Below, in pieces: positions 16,806 through 27,796 of a DNA stretch of 64,000 nucleotides. The position numbers and the translations under genes are program-made. The notes beneath the pieces were generated by a model. That model searched no databases, was not told the origin of the DNA, and was given only the letters and a program-made list of their open reading frames with translations. How positions within the stretch are numbered: position 1 is the stretch's first letter; the number at the start of each line of letters is the position of its first letter. The stretch comes from Ignavibacteriales bacterium (GTDB lineage: Bacteria > Bacteroidota > Ignavibacteria > Ignavibacteriales > Ignavibacteriaceae), in NCBI GenBank assembly GCA_016707285.1, contig JADJIA010000001.1:868001-932000 (forward strand), given 5' to 3'.

Positions 16806-19800
16806 TCAGGGCGAAATATTTTTCAACATGGCAAGTGCTCCATCGAAATCATATTCTTGCAACAGTTTTGAAACAGTTCTTAGATCCTCGTTCAGCTCAG
16901 TTCCTTCCGACAGGTGCATAAGTTCTTCAAGTTTTTTACCGGATCCGAGATCGTTTTCTTCCACTAACTCCATCAACTCGAGGATTAATGATTTCACTTT
17001 CTCAATCTCGAGTTTGCCTTCGCCTGCGGATACTGATCGAGGAACAGTGGATTTGGATAAACTCAACCATGTCCCTATCTCCCCAAGTGCCAGCGACAAT
17101 TCTCCTGCAAACTCTCTGAGAATAATCCCGGAATCCACATCTATTGAATCATTTAACTTGGACTCAACATCAACAGCAGCAGCATACAACCCGGTAGCAC
17201 CAAGATTCCCTGCTACACCTTTCATTGTATGAACCAGGCGGACTGCCCGCTCTTGATCCTTTTTATTAATTGCATCACTAATTTGATCGATTAAATCTTG
17301 ATTTTTTGAATAAAATTTCTCAATTAAGTTAAGAAACAACCCTTGTTACCGCCTAAGCGACGCAATGCATCATCGACATCTATGTTTATAAAAACAGGAA
17401 GTTCAATTTCTTCTTTTACAGGTGCTTTTTCACTTCTCTCGGCAACCATCACTCGTTCACCCGGTTTGATCCATTTAACAAGAGCTCCAAAAACCTCATC
17501 AGGATCGATAGGTTTTGTAACAAAATCCTGCATTCCGGCATCAAAACACTTTTCTCTTATCCCGGTCATCGCATCTGCAGTCATCGCAACTATTGGTAAA
17601 TCGTCATATTCTTTAAATTCCCGAATTGTTCTTGTGGCAGTGTAACCATCCATAACCGGCATTTGTAAGTCCATCAGGACAATATCGTATGCAGGCGGAA
17701 CTCCGGAATTCTTCACCATATCAACTGCCTCTTTTCCGTGGTTGGCAATCTCAACAACAAATCCGGCACCCTCAAGAAGTTCGGTTCCCACCTGCTGATT
17801 AATCTCGTTATCTTCTGTCAGAAGTATTCTTGCGCCTCTTATCAATTCAATTTCCGCCAGATATTTCATTCCCTTTCCGGAAGCTGCATGTTTGGTCCTG
17901 GTTTCTTTTCCAAATACTTCCATGATAGTATCAAAAAGAGACGAATACGAAACCGGTTTTGTGAGGAAGCCTTTAATCCCGATTTCTCTGGCTTTTTCAG
18001 CTATTTCTTCCCTTCCAAAAGCGGTAACCATTATTATAGTGGGCGCATTGCTGCTACTTTTCTCCGATATAATTTTTGAGGTCTCCAATCCATCCATGGA
18101 AGGCATTTTCCAGTCCATCAGAACCAATTCAAAAGGATGCTCTTTCTCCTTTTCAATTAACTCAATGGCATGTTTCCCCGAGTCGGTTAAGGTCACATTA
18201 AATGAAAAAGCTTCAAGCGCTTCTTTGAGGATATCTCGGGCTGTCTGGTTATCGTCGCAAACTAAAACCTTTAGCCCTCTCAAATCCACTGTCGGTATAT
18301 ATTCAGATCGTTTTTGCTCTTGCTGAATCTTAAAAATTGCGTTAAAATAGAAAGTACTTCCCTTTCCATATTCACTTTCAACCCAGGTTTCTCCCCCGTC
18401 AGTTCTGCCAGTTTTTTACTTATTGCCAGTCCCAAACCGGTTCCGCCATATTTTCGAGTTGTTGAACTGTCCGCCTGACTGAATGACTGAAACATCTTGT
18501 TCTTTTGTTCCGGGGTTAATCCAATACCTGTGTCCTGAACTGCAAAGCGTAACCGTATATTTTCGGCTAAGCGCTCTTCCACCTCAACTGTTACAACAAT
18601 CTCTCCTGATTCAGTAAACTTGACCGCGTTACTGCAGAAATTCGTTATAATTTGCCCTGTCCTTAGCGGATCACCGATAAGGTTCAAGGGGACATCATTT
18701 GCAATGCGAACAGCAAACTCGATCCCTTTTTCCTGTGCCTTTTCAGAGACCAAACTCGAAACTGTATCGAGCACATGTTCCAGGTCGAAGTCTGTTTGCT
18801 CGATACTGAGCCTGCCCGCCTCAATTTTGGAAAAATCCAAAATATCATTTATGATACCAAGGAGAGCAATCGCCGACCTTTCTATTTTTTGTAGATAATC
18901 GAGTTGTTTGTTGTCCAACTGAGTTTTCAGGGCGAGGTGTGAAAGCCCAATAATTGCATTCATTGGGGTACGGATTTCATGAGACATCGTGGCAAGGAAC
19001 TGACTTTTTGCTACAGTTGCTGCCTCTGCAGCTTCTTTTGCCAAAGAGAGTTCTTGTTGTATCTCTTTTAGTTCCGTGATATCCCATGCAACACCAGTGG
19101 AGATATAGGGCAGCCCGTTCTCGTCATAAGTGTGTCTGCCCACAGAAGAGATTTGTTTAATTTCTCCCGATTTATTAACTATTCTAAAATAATTTTTCCA
19201 ATCCAGATCATGGTTTTCAAAAGCCTCCCGGATCGATGTCGTAATCCTGTCAACATCTTCGGGGTGGATCACAGAAAGCCATTGATTACCATTTTCAATG
19301 TCAAAAATATTCATCAGAATTTCATCGGTGAACATCTCATTTTGTTGTGGATAAAATTTCCAGGTCCCCATTTTAGCCGATCTAAGAGCCAGATCCAAAT
19401 TCTCCCGGGCTTCCAAAATTGCAAATTCAGCAAGTTTTGACTCGGTGATGTCTTGAGTAACACCCAGCATTCTAAGTGCATTTCCATTTTCATCTCTGAT
19501 TATCTCACCAACATCCCGAACCCAGATTCTTTTCCCGTCAACAGGTCTCAGGTATGCATAAACTCCTTCATATCTTGGTGTCTTGCCTGCAACTGCATCA
19601 TCGAATTTTTGGAAAGTTTTTTTGGCAGCCTCAGGATCTCCGGCTTTTACGCATTCTGCCTAGTGCCCAAATAATTTGTATCTGTAACCCTCAGAAGGAG
19701 GATCTCCAAATATTCTTACTACCTGTTCAGACGATGTGTACCACTCCTGGTCGGTCAGGTCAATTTCCCAAAATCCGGCATTTGTAAGTTCCAGGGCATT

Positions 19801-21810
19801 GTCTGATAACAACCTGATCCGTGCAATTTCTGCTTCAGCAAGTTTACGATCTGTAATATCAAAGCGAATTGTTAGATATCCTTCAAGAAGTCCGGTTTCA
19901 TCAAATACAGGAGCAATTACAGAATCCATCCAAAAGAAAGAGCCATCCTTCGCTTTATTTCTAATCTGCCCGCGCCAAACCTTACCACTTTTTATTGTAT
20001 TCCACAATAAAGCAAAAAATTCTTGTGGATGATAATTTGAATTAAGAAAACGGTGGCTTTTACCCACAACTTCTTCTCGAGTGTATTGAGTGACACGGCA
20101 AAACTGGTCATTAACCTCTGTAATATTTCCATCAATATCTGCATGAGAAACAATTATTGATGAATTTAAAGCAAGGTTTTGAGAGGTTAACCTGGAATTA
20201 AGAGTTCTCGTTATCTGCAAAGTTTTTTCGAGTGATTTCGTTTTTTCCACTACTTTGGCTTCGAGAGTTTTATTTAATTCCTGAATTTCAAATTCAGCGT
20301 TTTTTCTCTTTGTTATATCTGAATCTGTTCCAACTATTCTTAAAGGGTTACCTTGATCATCTGCTTCAACAACGATACACCGGGTAAGCACCCAAAATGC
20401 CTCACCATTTTTCTTGACCGCCTGAAACTCAGCTTCATATGTAGAATTAATTGTCAAGGTTTTAATAAAATCTTTAAACGATCCATCTTTTGCAGGATGT
20501 TGCCTCAATAATGACCATTGATCAACCGTTGGTATAAACTCACCCGGAGTATATCCATAAAGCTCAAAGTATCTGTCGCTAAAATATAAATCGTCTGAAT
20601 TTAAAAACCAGTCAAAAATTCCATCGTTTGTTGCTTGAAATGCGAACTTAAAGCGGTGGGTTAAATCTTTTAATTCTTTTTCTCTTTTTTCTATTTCCAA
20701 AAAGAGTTGATTAAACGATCGTGTTAATGTACCTGTTTCATCATCGCTGGTTACTTCAATCTGCTGCCTGATTCCACCTTCGGCGAAAAGATTAACTTTG
20801 TTAGTGAGTGTTGTTATGGGTTTGGTAATTTTATCAGACAACCAAAACAGGATGATAAACATAACCATTATGGTAGAAATTGATATTAGTGCCGAAATTT
20901 GTGTTCCGGTTCTCACATGTGCCAGGAGTTCTGTTTCATCAACCGAGACACTTAGACTCCACCCTGTCTGCGTGATAGGATGATAATATCCGAGCAGGTT
21001 CGTCCCCGGTTTATCTGTATTTCGCAGGATCGATTTTCCTGTTAACCCGCGAATCATTAATGCACCCTCTTTGTGCTGGTCATCAGGATGGATACCACTT
21101 CCCTGGATTGTAAGAATATTGTCTTTGAAAATTCTTCTTTTGGATGGGTGATAAATAAATGTACCATCCCCTGAAACCAGGATAAAATTGATTGATTTGT
21201 AGTATGTGGTATCCAAGATAGTCTTGAATTTTGTCAGGTCAATTCTGGCACTCGCAACTCCGATAAATTTACCATCTTTGATTATTGGACAATTAAAACG
21301 TGAGCACAGAAGATTTGTTTCGCGGTCTATGAATGGTTCATCCCAGAATGATTTGTTTTCTTTTTTTGCTTTATAATACCAGGTTTCTGTGGTATCGGTA
21401 TATTTAATAAGATTTGATAATTCTGCGAGATGAGGTTTTCCGTCGGTAATTGAAACAGATTGCAGGCGAAATTTGCCATTGGAGTACTCAGGCTCGAATG
21501 CAAATCGGGATCCAAGCAGAAGTTTACTTTTCTCCAAATTTTTTAACAAAAAATTATAAGCTTCTTACTCTGTCACATAATCAGAGAGAGATGAAAAAAC
21601 AGCACACTCCTTAACCAAATTCTCTACATTTATTAATTGTGTGTTTATCTTATCAGCAAACTGAGCAGAGTAAACAAACATAAATTTATCAGAGTTGAGT
21701 ACCTCGTTTTCAACAGTAACCCGATCGGTTATAACACCGCTGATAACTGAAATGAGAATTGCAGGTCCGAGAACAAATAGAAGAATTTTGGTTTTAATTC
21801 GAGATTTCAT
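16806..21810 (-). pseudogene. Large hybrid sensor histidine kinase, broken by two indels and two in-frame stops
   Basis: About 1,665 codons read as one protein. In order: an N-terminal membrane segment; an extracytoplasmic Cache sensor; a second membrane segment with HAMP (DKITKPITTLTNKVNLFAEG); four PAS domains; HisKA with SHEIRTPMN; HATPase with NFCSNAVKFT, DTGIGL and GGTGLGLAI; two receivers (VLMDWKMPSMDG and VLMDLQMPVMDG); and an Hpt domain with VHTMKGVAGNLGA. TAA at 21565-21567 (Cache) and TAG at 19660-19662 (third PAS) lie within the frame. G-run indels occur near 18390 (HATPase end) and 17343 (before Hpt). The indels resemble the assembly errors elsewhere; the two stops look like substitutions and may make it a true pseudogene. 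If functional, it would be a multistep phosphorelay kinase, plausibly feeding the phosphatase regulator next door. Confidence 0.85.
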
Positions 21811-21866
21811 ATATCAGCTAATATATATATTGATTAAAAAATTAAAAACACTATAAAATATAATAA

Positions 21867-21895
21867 AATACCCTGTGGAAAACCGACAGGGTATT
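21867..21895 (-). terminator. Terminator hairpin after the amidase operon
   Basis: The hairpin AATACCCTGT / ACAGGGTATT has 10-bp perfect arms and a 9-base loop, followed on the minus strand by TTTATTATATTTT. It lies between the amidase stop at 22066 and the start of the kinase gene at 21810, so it would insulate the two units. Confidence 0.75.
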
Positions 21896-21954
21896 TAATT
21901 GTTTTTAAATTTTGATCATATTCTTCAAAATAAAACCAAAACTATCGAGATCAA

Positions 21955-22062
21955 GAAAGAACTTCAGAGAGACTTCAGAAACTTGAGAAACCCTGGGCCT
22001 CAGGTTTCGTTTGTAAATTGATTACTCTCGAGTTCTGAACTCTGAATCTCTGGGTTCTGGAG
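21955..22062. repeat. Word-built intergenic repeat (CTTCAGAG / CTCTGAA words)
   Basis: Variants of ACTTCAGAGAG and ACTTGAGAA on the left face CTCGAGTTCTGAA and CTCTGAATCTCTGGG words on the right, with an inner GAAACC...GGTTTC hairpin. It follows the amidase stop codon. The construction parallels 14120-14217, but the words differ. Confidence 0.6.
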
Positions 22063-22065
22063 CTC

Positions 22066-24522
22066 CTACTTCAAAAGTATCATCTTCCTGCTGATAACCC
22101 CAAATCCTGTTGAGAGTCTGTAGATATAAACTCCTCCGGGGAGGTTTGCAGCGTCAAATGAATAGTTGTAACTTCCACGATCCATCTCTGAATCCACGAG
22201 TGATGCAACTTTTTCTCCAAGAACAGAATAAACCTCAAGTTTTACAGCTGACCTTGAAGGTAAACTAAAGTTGATAACCGTAGTCGGATTAAATGGATTT
22301 GGATAATTTTGATCCAGATTATAAACATCGGGATTCCCTGAAACATCCTCTTTAATCCCAACATCATACCAACTCAAAACCCTGGCATCGTCAAAGTAGA
22401 GTGTACCGATGTTTTGGTTTCCTTGTTCATAAGAGAGTTGATAACTGTCGAAGCTGAGAGGATAATCGATTACGCCGTTACCGATCCAGGTTCCTGTTCC
22501 TGATTGAAACTCCCAATAGACCGGTTTCCATCCAAACCAGTTTACTGTGTACCATGGACTGACTTCATGCCCTCCAGGCCCCGCATCATTAATGCAAAAA
22601 CGGAATTTGTTGTTTTTCCCGTCTCCAAAAACATAAGTTTGAAGCCATTTCCCTGTACCAAAATCTGCAGGAGTGGCTCCATAATATTCCCTGATCAACC
22701 ATTCACTTGCGTTCAAATCCCAACCGTAATCAAGTCTCATCGATTTGCTGCTGCCTGATCCATGATTGATGATGGTACCATCAGAAAATATATTTGTTGT
22801 ATCTGTCAGAATTCCAACTGTTGTACCACTCTGCTGAGGAACCCACCAGTTTGCGATTCCCGCCTCAAAATTGTCTATGGTAACTTCTTCAACAAACCCG
22901 AGGTCAAGAACAAAATTGACTTCGTACGCTTCTGTGGTTGCATTCCCCGACATATCTTCAACTCCGGCTTCTACCCTGAGTCTGTACATTACGGGAAAAA
23001 CAATATCCTCTCTGACAAAGATGTTGATTGCAGAAACATTGTTACCCCCATAATATCTTGTATAAACCTGAAGATCGGCATTATTCTGAGTATTTTGAAC
23101 TTTAAGTTTACCACTCAATGAAGAGGTTTTTAACGGTTCGTTGAATGTAATATTAAGCACCGGTCTTTTATCATAAACCATCTGTATTCCCAGAGGGTAG
23201 CTCGTAACAACTGCAGGAGGAATATGATCAGGAATTTTTGTGCGGAAATTAAGAACATAAGCATCTCCGCCGGTGCCATTTCCATCACCATCAAGTGGAT
23301 GGTCAAATTTATCCTTGGCTGTTGGCTGAATCGTGAGTGTATATTGGGTCGAAGGTGTCATGTTTGTGGTTGTGATCGTGAGAATTCTGTCACTTCCACC
23401 CCAGGTGTTGGTTGTTCCTGCAACAGGCGGATTAAAAGAGATAGCACTGTTAACCGAAGCAATATCCATCGGACGACTGAAAGTTATCTGAATGTTTTTT
23501 AATCCGGGATAAAGTGAATCTCCCGCAGCAGGAATACTTTCAGCTATGTAAGGGGGAGTTATATTTCCGAGCTGAACATCCTTAAATGTGAAGAAGGTAT
23601 CAGACATCGCCACTGTACCAATATAGGTTTCATATCCGGGAGCTGAAACTGTGATTTGCTGATTCCCACCCGGAACTCTCTCAAAATAGTAAAAACCATT
23701 TCTGAGAAGGGTTGAATCAGTGGTATAGTTATGGAAAAGTGACTGATATGTATCGGTTGTGTAGGTTCTGCCATCAACGGTTACAGTTGCACCATTGATC
23801 TGCTGACCACTCTCCGAATCAGTAATTTTTCCTGCCATTATACCGGGGTAAGGTCTGTTTGCCCCTTTAAATTTGATTATCGACCAAAAGAAAGTTTTCG
23901 CTTCGAGGCGTTTATATTCATAATTCATATTGAGTGTGTTTTGCATTGGATTTGTGTGAAATCCTGCCTCACTCAGTTCAGAGGGCATGTTGGTAAGTCT
24001 GTTTACAGATAGATATGGGCCCTCACTTGTACATCCGTAAAACGAGCAATCCCCAATGGATCCTCTACTGGTTGATGTCCTCATTCCTTTTGTCAAATTA
24101 CCAATCATTATATCGCTCATTGCCTTGCCACCGTTGGGAACTTTCTCCAGACCGTTTGCATATTGTCCCCAAAGTAAAAAGAGTGGTATTACTGCTCGCA
24201 GCTCCCGCATCACTGTGGATGGAATGAAACCAGGCAGCACCTATTGAGTTTGCATAGTCTGATCTTTGTGAGAGGCCCACAATTACGAGGCTGTCTGAGC
24301 ACGTCATATAAACAGTGTCAATATCGGTTGAATCCATGAGGAAATCCTCAAATGTTTTGCGACATAAAGATTTTTCATTGCTTCAGGATAATTATATATC
24401 CCCATGTTCTCCTGCTGACTGTGTCCGGGATCAAGGACTATATTCCAACCCGAAAGTCCGGTTATTTGCGAAAATACGGGAACAGAGAATAAAAACAGAG
24501 CTATTAAGAAAAACTTTTTCAT
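22066..24522 (-). CDS. Secreted N-acetylmuramoyl-L-alanine amidase with Ig-like domains and T9SS tail, frame broken twice
   Basis: The gene starts at 24522 with a signal peptide and the first amidase_3 zinc motif (GWNIVLDPGHSQQENMG). A missing T near 24347 shifts to the second frame (MDSTDIDTVYMTC, then the metal motif FHSIHSDAG). A missing T near 24190 shifts to the long third frame (LLWGQYANGLEKV, then SEAGFHTNP with the catalytic glutamate). After the amidase come a carboxypeptidase-regulatory-like module (GKITDSESGQQINGATVTVD), two Big_5 Ig-like domains and a T9SS sorting domain (NYPNPFNPTTVINFSLPS, SRKMILLK). The enzyme cleaves the bond between muramic acid and the stem peptide, and a T9SS tail places it outside the cell. 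Its start overlaps the TolB-like stop as ATGA. Confidence 0.83.
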
Positions 24523-25442
24523 TTTACCACCTCTGTTTTGATTCTGTAAATAGCCCCTTCATTTGCATTGTCGAAATAGATGTATTCCCCGTTTGCACTG
24601 TAAGATGGATTCATTTCGATGATGTTTGTTGTGGAGGTTACTGCTGATTTTTTGCTTCCGTCGAAGGAAATCGTAAAAATATCGGAGGATGTGATGACAT
24701 GTCCGTCATCTTCTGTTATCATATAAGTGATCATTTTGGAATCGGGTGACCAGGATGCACGGAAACCTTTTCCAAGGTCGATAAGCCCGGTGCCGTCTGA
24801 GTTGATTACAAAAAGATTCCCACCCAAAATTTCAAACACAACTTTTTTTCCGTCGGGTGACAAAACTGCATTTATGCACCTTTGCCCGGAAACGGGATCG
24901 ATTACTATTTTTTGGCGGTTTTCAGAAACAACAGAAATTTTGTCATTTTCTATAAACGCTGCAATTCCTGATGGAGCTTTCACCTCTGTTGTCTTTGAAA
25001 AAGTATTAAAACTTTTCACTTCACCCGCTTCAACAAAGCTAACATCCCCACCGGTTGATACTGTGGGAAGTATGGTTAGTTTTGAAGAAAGTCCGGATAA
25101 TTGAAGGGTGTTCTCCCCTTTTAAGCTATAGACAACAATACTGTTTTCTCTTTTATAGCCGGTGTATTTTGCACTTCGTGCAGCAATTCCTGAGCCATCC
25201 TTTAACCATTTAAATCCGTAACCTGAAGCCGGATCCTGTGTTAATAAGCTGATCTCTTTATTTTCATTTAACAATAAAATCCCGTTGTATCCTTCTTGAG
25301 TGAAGGCAAGGAATTTACCGTCGGGCGACTCCTGTGGAGCAATAAATATCTTTCCAGATTCTGATGCAACTTTTTCTGCTTTCTGCGCTTCAACACTTGT
25401 GAACGAAGCAAGGAGAAAAAGCGCTGTTAAGGCAATTCTCAC
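24519..25442 (-). CDS. Exported TolB-like beta-propeller protein
   Basis: The 307-residue product has a signal peptide (MRIALTALFLLASFTSVEA) and a WD40/TolB-like propeller with repeated S-P-D-G-K motifs (ESPDGKFLAFTQ, LSPDGKKVVFEI, WSPDSKMITYMI, PSYSANGEYIYFD). The start codon is GTG at 25442 with AGGA about 9 bases upstream. The stop overlaps the amidase start, so the pair is probably co-translated. The propeller may recognise a partner or ligand in the envelope; true TolB works in the Tol-Pal system, but no tol or pal gene is adjacent, so I call it only TolB-like. A hairpin RNA element lies upstream at 25531-25605. Confidence 0.8.
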   Translation of the reverse strand: MRIALTALFLLASFTSVEAQKAEKVASESGKIFIAPQESPDGKFLAFTQEGYNGILLLNENKEISLLTQDPASGYGFKWLKDGSGIAARSAKYTGYKRENSIVVYSLKGENTLQLSGLSSKLTILPTVSTGGDVSFVEAGEVKSFNTFSKTTEVKAPSGIAAFIENDKISVVSENRQKIVIDPVSGQRCINAVLSPDGKKVVFEILGGNLFVINSDGTGLIDLGKGFRASWSPDSKMITYMITEDDGHVITSSDIFTISFDGSKKSAVTSTTNIIEMNPSYSANGEYIYFDNANEGAIYRIKTEVVK

Positions 25443-25530
25443 TATTTGTATCCTGTTTAATTGAACAATTTTACAATACTAAAATAGTTAAAAAATTTGG
25501 TTGCATTCGGGCAGGAATTCAAGTACAAAT

Positions 25531-25605
25531 AAAAAAAAACCCCGGCAATGGGGATAGCCGGGGATCGTCATTAAGGTTGACCTGTCAGGGGAAGAACAAG
25601 TCAAC
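25531..25605 (-). ncRNA. Two-hairpin RNA element ending in an intrinsic terminator (small RNA or leader attenuator)
   Basis: On the minus strand, a stem GTTGACTTGT / ACAGGTCAAC (25605-25576, one G-U pair) is followed by a GC-rich stem GCCGGGG / CCCCGGC (25563-25540) and nine T residues. The second hairpin is a textbook intrinsic terminator. No minus-strand protein gene lies upstream before the divergent gene at 25728, so the terminated transcript must be short and non-coding. It could be an independent small RNA or the attenuated leader of the TolB-like/amidase operon, whose GTG lies about 90 bp further on. No known RNA family was recognised. Confidence 0.55.
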
Positions 25606-25727
25606 AAAATCTGTAAAATTTGTATGTAAAAATACAAAAGTTTTTTAAAAAATCATAATTTTTCTTCTATTTTGCTTATCTTTTTAAGTGTTTACAAATT
25701 TTTTTTGACCAAAATTTAAGATAGATT

Positions 25728-26835
25728 ATGAAAAATGTAATTGTACTTGGAGCAGGAATGGTAGGCAGAGCAATCGCCAGAGACCTCAATCAAACATGCA
25801 AAGTAACTTCAGTTGACCTTGATGAAGGAAATCTCGCTTTCCTTTCTGAATTTGGAATTAATACGGTTTCTGCCGACCTGTCTGATCCCAAAAAAGTTAA
25901 AGAAATTATAAAAGAATCTGACCTCGTTGTTGGTGCTGTTCCCGGATTTATGGGATATAAAACCGTCGAAACTGTAATTTCAGCAGGCAAAAATATTGTT
26001 GATATTTCCTTCTTTCCTGAGGATTATAACGATCTGAACCGGCTTGCAATTGATAATGATGTAACCGCCATTGTCGATTTTGGCGTTGCCCCGGACTAAG
26101 TAATATGTGGTTTGGGAATCAGTTTGCCAAAGGTGGTGTCAGTTTTCTTGAGTGTATGGTTGGTGGTCTTCCCGCTGAAAGAAAATATCCGTTCCAATAT
26201 AAAGCTCCATTCTCACCGGTTGATGTGCTTGAGGAATATACCCGAACAGCAAGAGTGAAAGAAAATGGCAGAATTGTAACACGGGAGGCTCTCTCAGGGA
26301 GTGAATTTGTCGATTTTGAAGGAATTGGAACCCTCGAGGCATTTTATACCGACGGTTTAAGATCAATCCTGAACACTCTTGATGTTCCCGATATGCGGGA
26401 ATTAACCCTAAGATACCCGGGTCACATCGACCTGATAAAAGCTCTCAGGCATGTCGGATTTTTCTCGGAAGATGAAATTGATATAAAAGGAGTGAAACTT
26501 AAACCGAGAGATTTTTCGGCAAAACTTCTTTTAAAGACTGGAAACTTGGAAACTCAGAACCTGAATTCACCGTGATGAGACTTAAATCCAAAAGAAAAAT
26601 TAATGGAGAAGAGGTCGAATTCTCTCAAACACTTCTCGATCGATATGATGAGGCATCCGGCGTTTCTTCAATGTCAAGGACAACAGGATATACCTGCACT
26701 GCAGGTGCCGGACTAATTCTGAATGGCATTTTCACTGAAAAAGGTTGTTTTCCTCCTGAACTTATCGGTATGAAAGATGAATGTTTTTCGTTTGTACTCG
26801 ATCACCTCAAGGAGAGGAATATTATCCTTTCTTAG
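25728..26835 (+). CDS. Saccharopine dehydrogenase / lysine 6-dehydrogenase-like oxidoreductase, frame broken twice
   Basis: The first frame has a Rossmann start (VIVLGAGMVGRAIARDL) and ends at 26097 just inside the conserved IVDFGVAPG-LSN segment; one missing G in the CCGG run causes this. The second frame carries the catalytic-domain middle (ECMVGGLPAERKYPFQYKAP) to 26575. One missing T near 26534 leads into the third frame (FTVMRLKSKRKINGEEVEFS, then MSRTTGYTCTAGAGLI) to a stop at 26835. Joined length is about 369 residues. Members are NAD(P)-linked enzymes of lysine or carboxynorspermidine metabolism. The sequence fits the lysine 6-dehydrogenase-like branch, but the substrate is not certain. 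It overlaps the convergent M15 peptidase gene by 14 bp. Confidence 0.83.
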
Positions 26836-27767
26836 ATTTCAGCTTAACTGCTGCAACTATTTCGGGGCGGTATTCAAAGTGCATAGTATCGTAATGATAC
26901 CACCTGCCGCCCCATATCCAGCCGTGTTTCTCAAATATATGGACAATCTCTACAGGGATGCTGTTCCGAAACTTGATTGATCCGTCTTTTCCCTTTGTTA
27001 TAACTGCGCCAATAATCACTTTGTGAAACATTTATATCAATGGCTATTGCAAAACTGTGAGCACTGAGACTTTTTGTCCCGGCAATATTTCTCCAGACAA
27101 ATGTTCCGGCTGGATAGTTAAGATATTTTAAAAATTTTTCCGGCAGTTTGTCAAGTTCATCAGATATCTTTTGCAAAGACTCTGCTGCCCCATTCATTTT
27201 ATTTACCATCATCGTGGTGTTTAGTCTCTTTTTAAGCCATCTTACCTTAACAAGATTTTTCGCAACTTCTCCACTGTTATTCCCGTATATTTTCTTCAAA
27301 AACTCACTGTTTCTGAATCTACCGGGGTCTTCATGCTTCCCGGGAATTCCAATCTCTTCAAGGAGTGGGTAATCTTCAGAAAGCATCGAATGAGGATCTG
27401 CCATCGACAAAAGGGACTCATATTCATCAGCGTTTTTTTCTGCAAGATCCTGCTCAGAAACGGCTGAAGTTTTTAACGCCATTTTTGTCCCGTCTTTCCA
27501 GTAAATATAATTATCCGAAACGGAATCAATAAATTCAGGATAACCAATGACGAATGGATGAGTAGTGGATTCAACAATCCCGGCATTCAACTTTAAGGAA
27601 TCGCCGTTGACAACTGAGTTTGTACCTGCCGGTTGAATATCCTGGGTTTTCCCAGGTTTGTTTTCTGATTGGCAATTCACCGAGACAAAAAGCTGAGAGA
27701 GGAGGAAAATCAGTAAAAGGTAATTATTACACTTTCTATTGAAGAAGTATTGAAACAAACTGTTCAC
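26822..27767 (-). CDS. Exported M15-family D-alanyl-D-alanine peptidase, frame broken once
   Basis: A signal peptide or lipoprotein-like leader (YLLLIFLLSQLFVSVNC) precedes a long helical region and the M15 zinc domain. The first frame contains SAHSFAIAIDIN, with the zinc His and Asp, and ends at 26931. The rest, KDGSIKFRNSIPVEIVHIFE and WYHYDTMHFEYRPE, with the catalytic Glu/His motif, runs in another frame to 26822. The join lies in the GGGAAAA run near 26990. Repaired length is about 315 residues. M15 enzymes cut D-Ala-D-Ala or L-Ala-D-Glu type bonds in peptidoglycan stems. With the amidase 2.3 kb away this gives two cell-wall hydrolases in one neighbourhood. Confidence 0.82.
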
Positions 27768-27796
27768 CCTTTGCTTTTGAATCGATTTCAGTGTTA

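Noticed and set aside
19660..21567. Stop-codon recoding (TAG or TAA read as an amino acid)
   Set aside because: Other genes in the window use TAA, TAG and TGA as ordinary stops, so recoding in one gene is less likely than mutation or error.
21565..21810. A separate small membrane protein
   Set aside because: Its frame continues past one stop codon straight into the Cache-HAMP-PAS kinase, of which it is the N-terminus.
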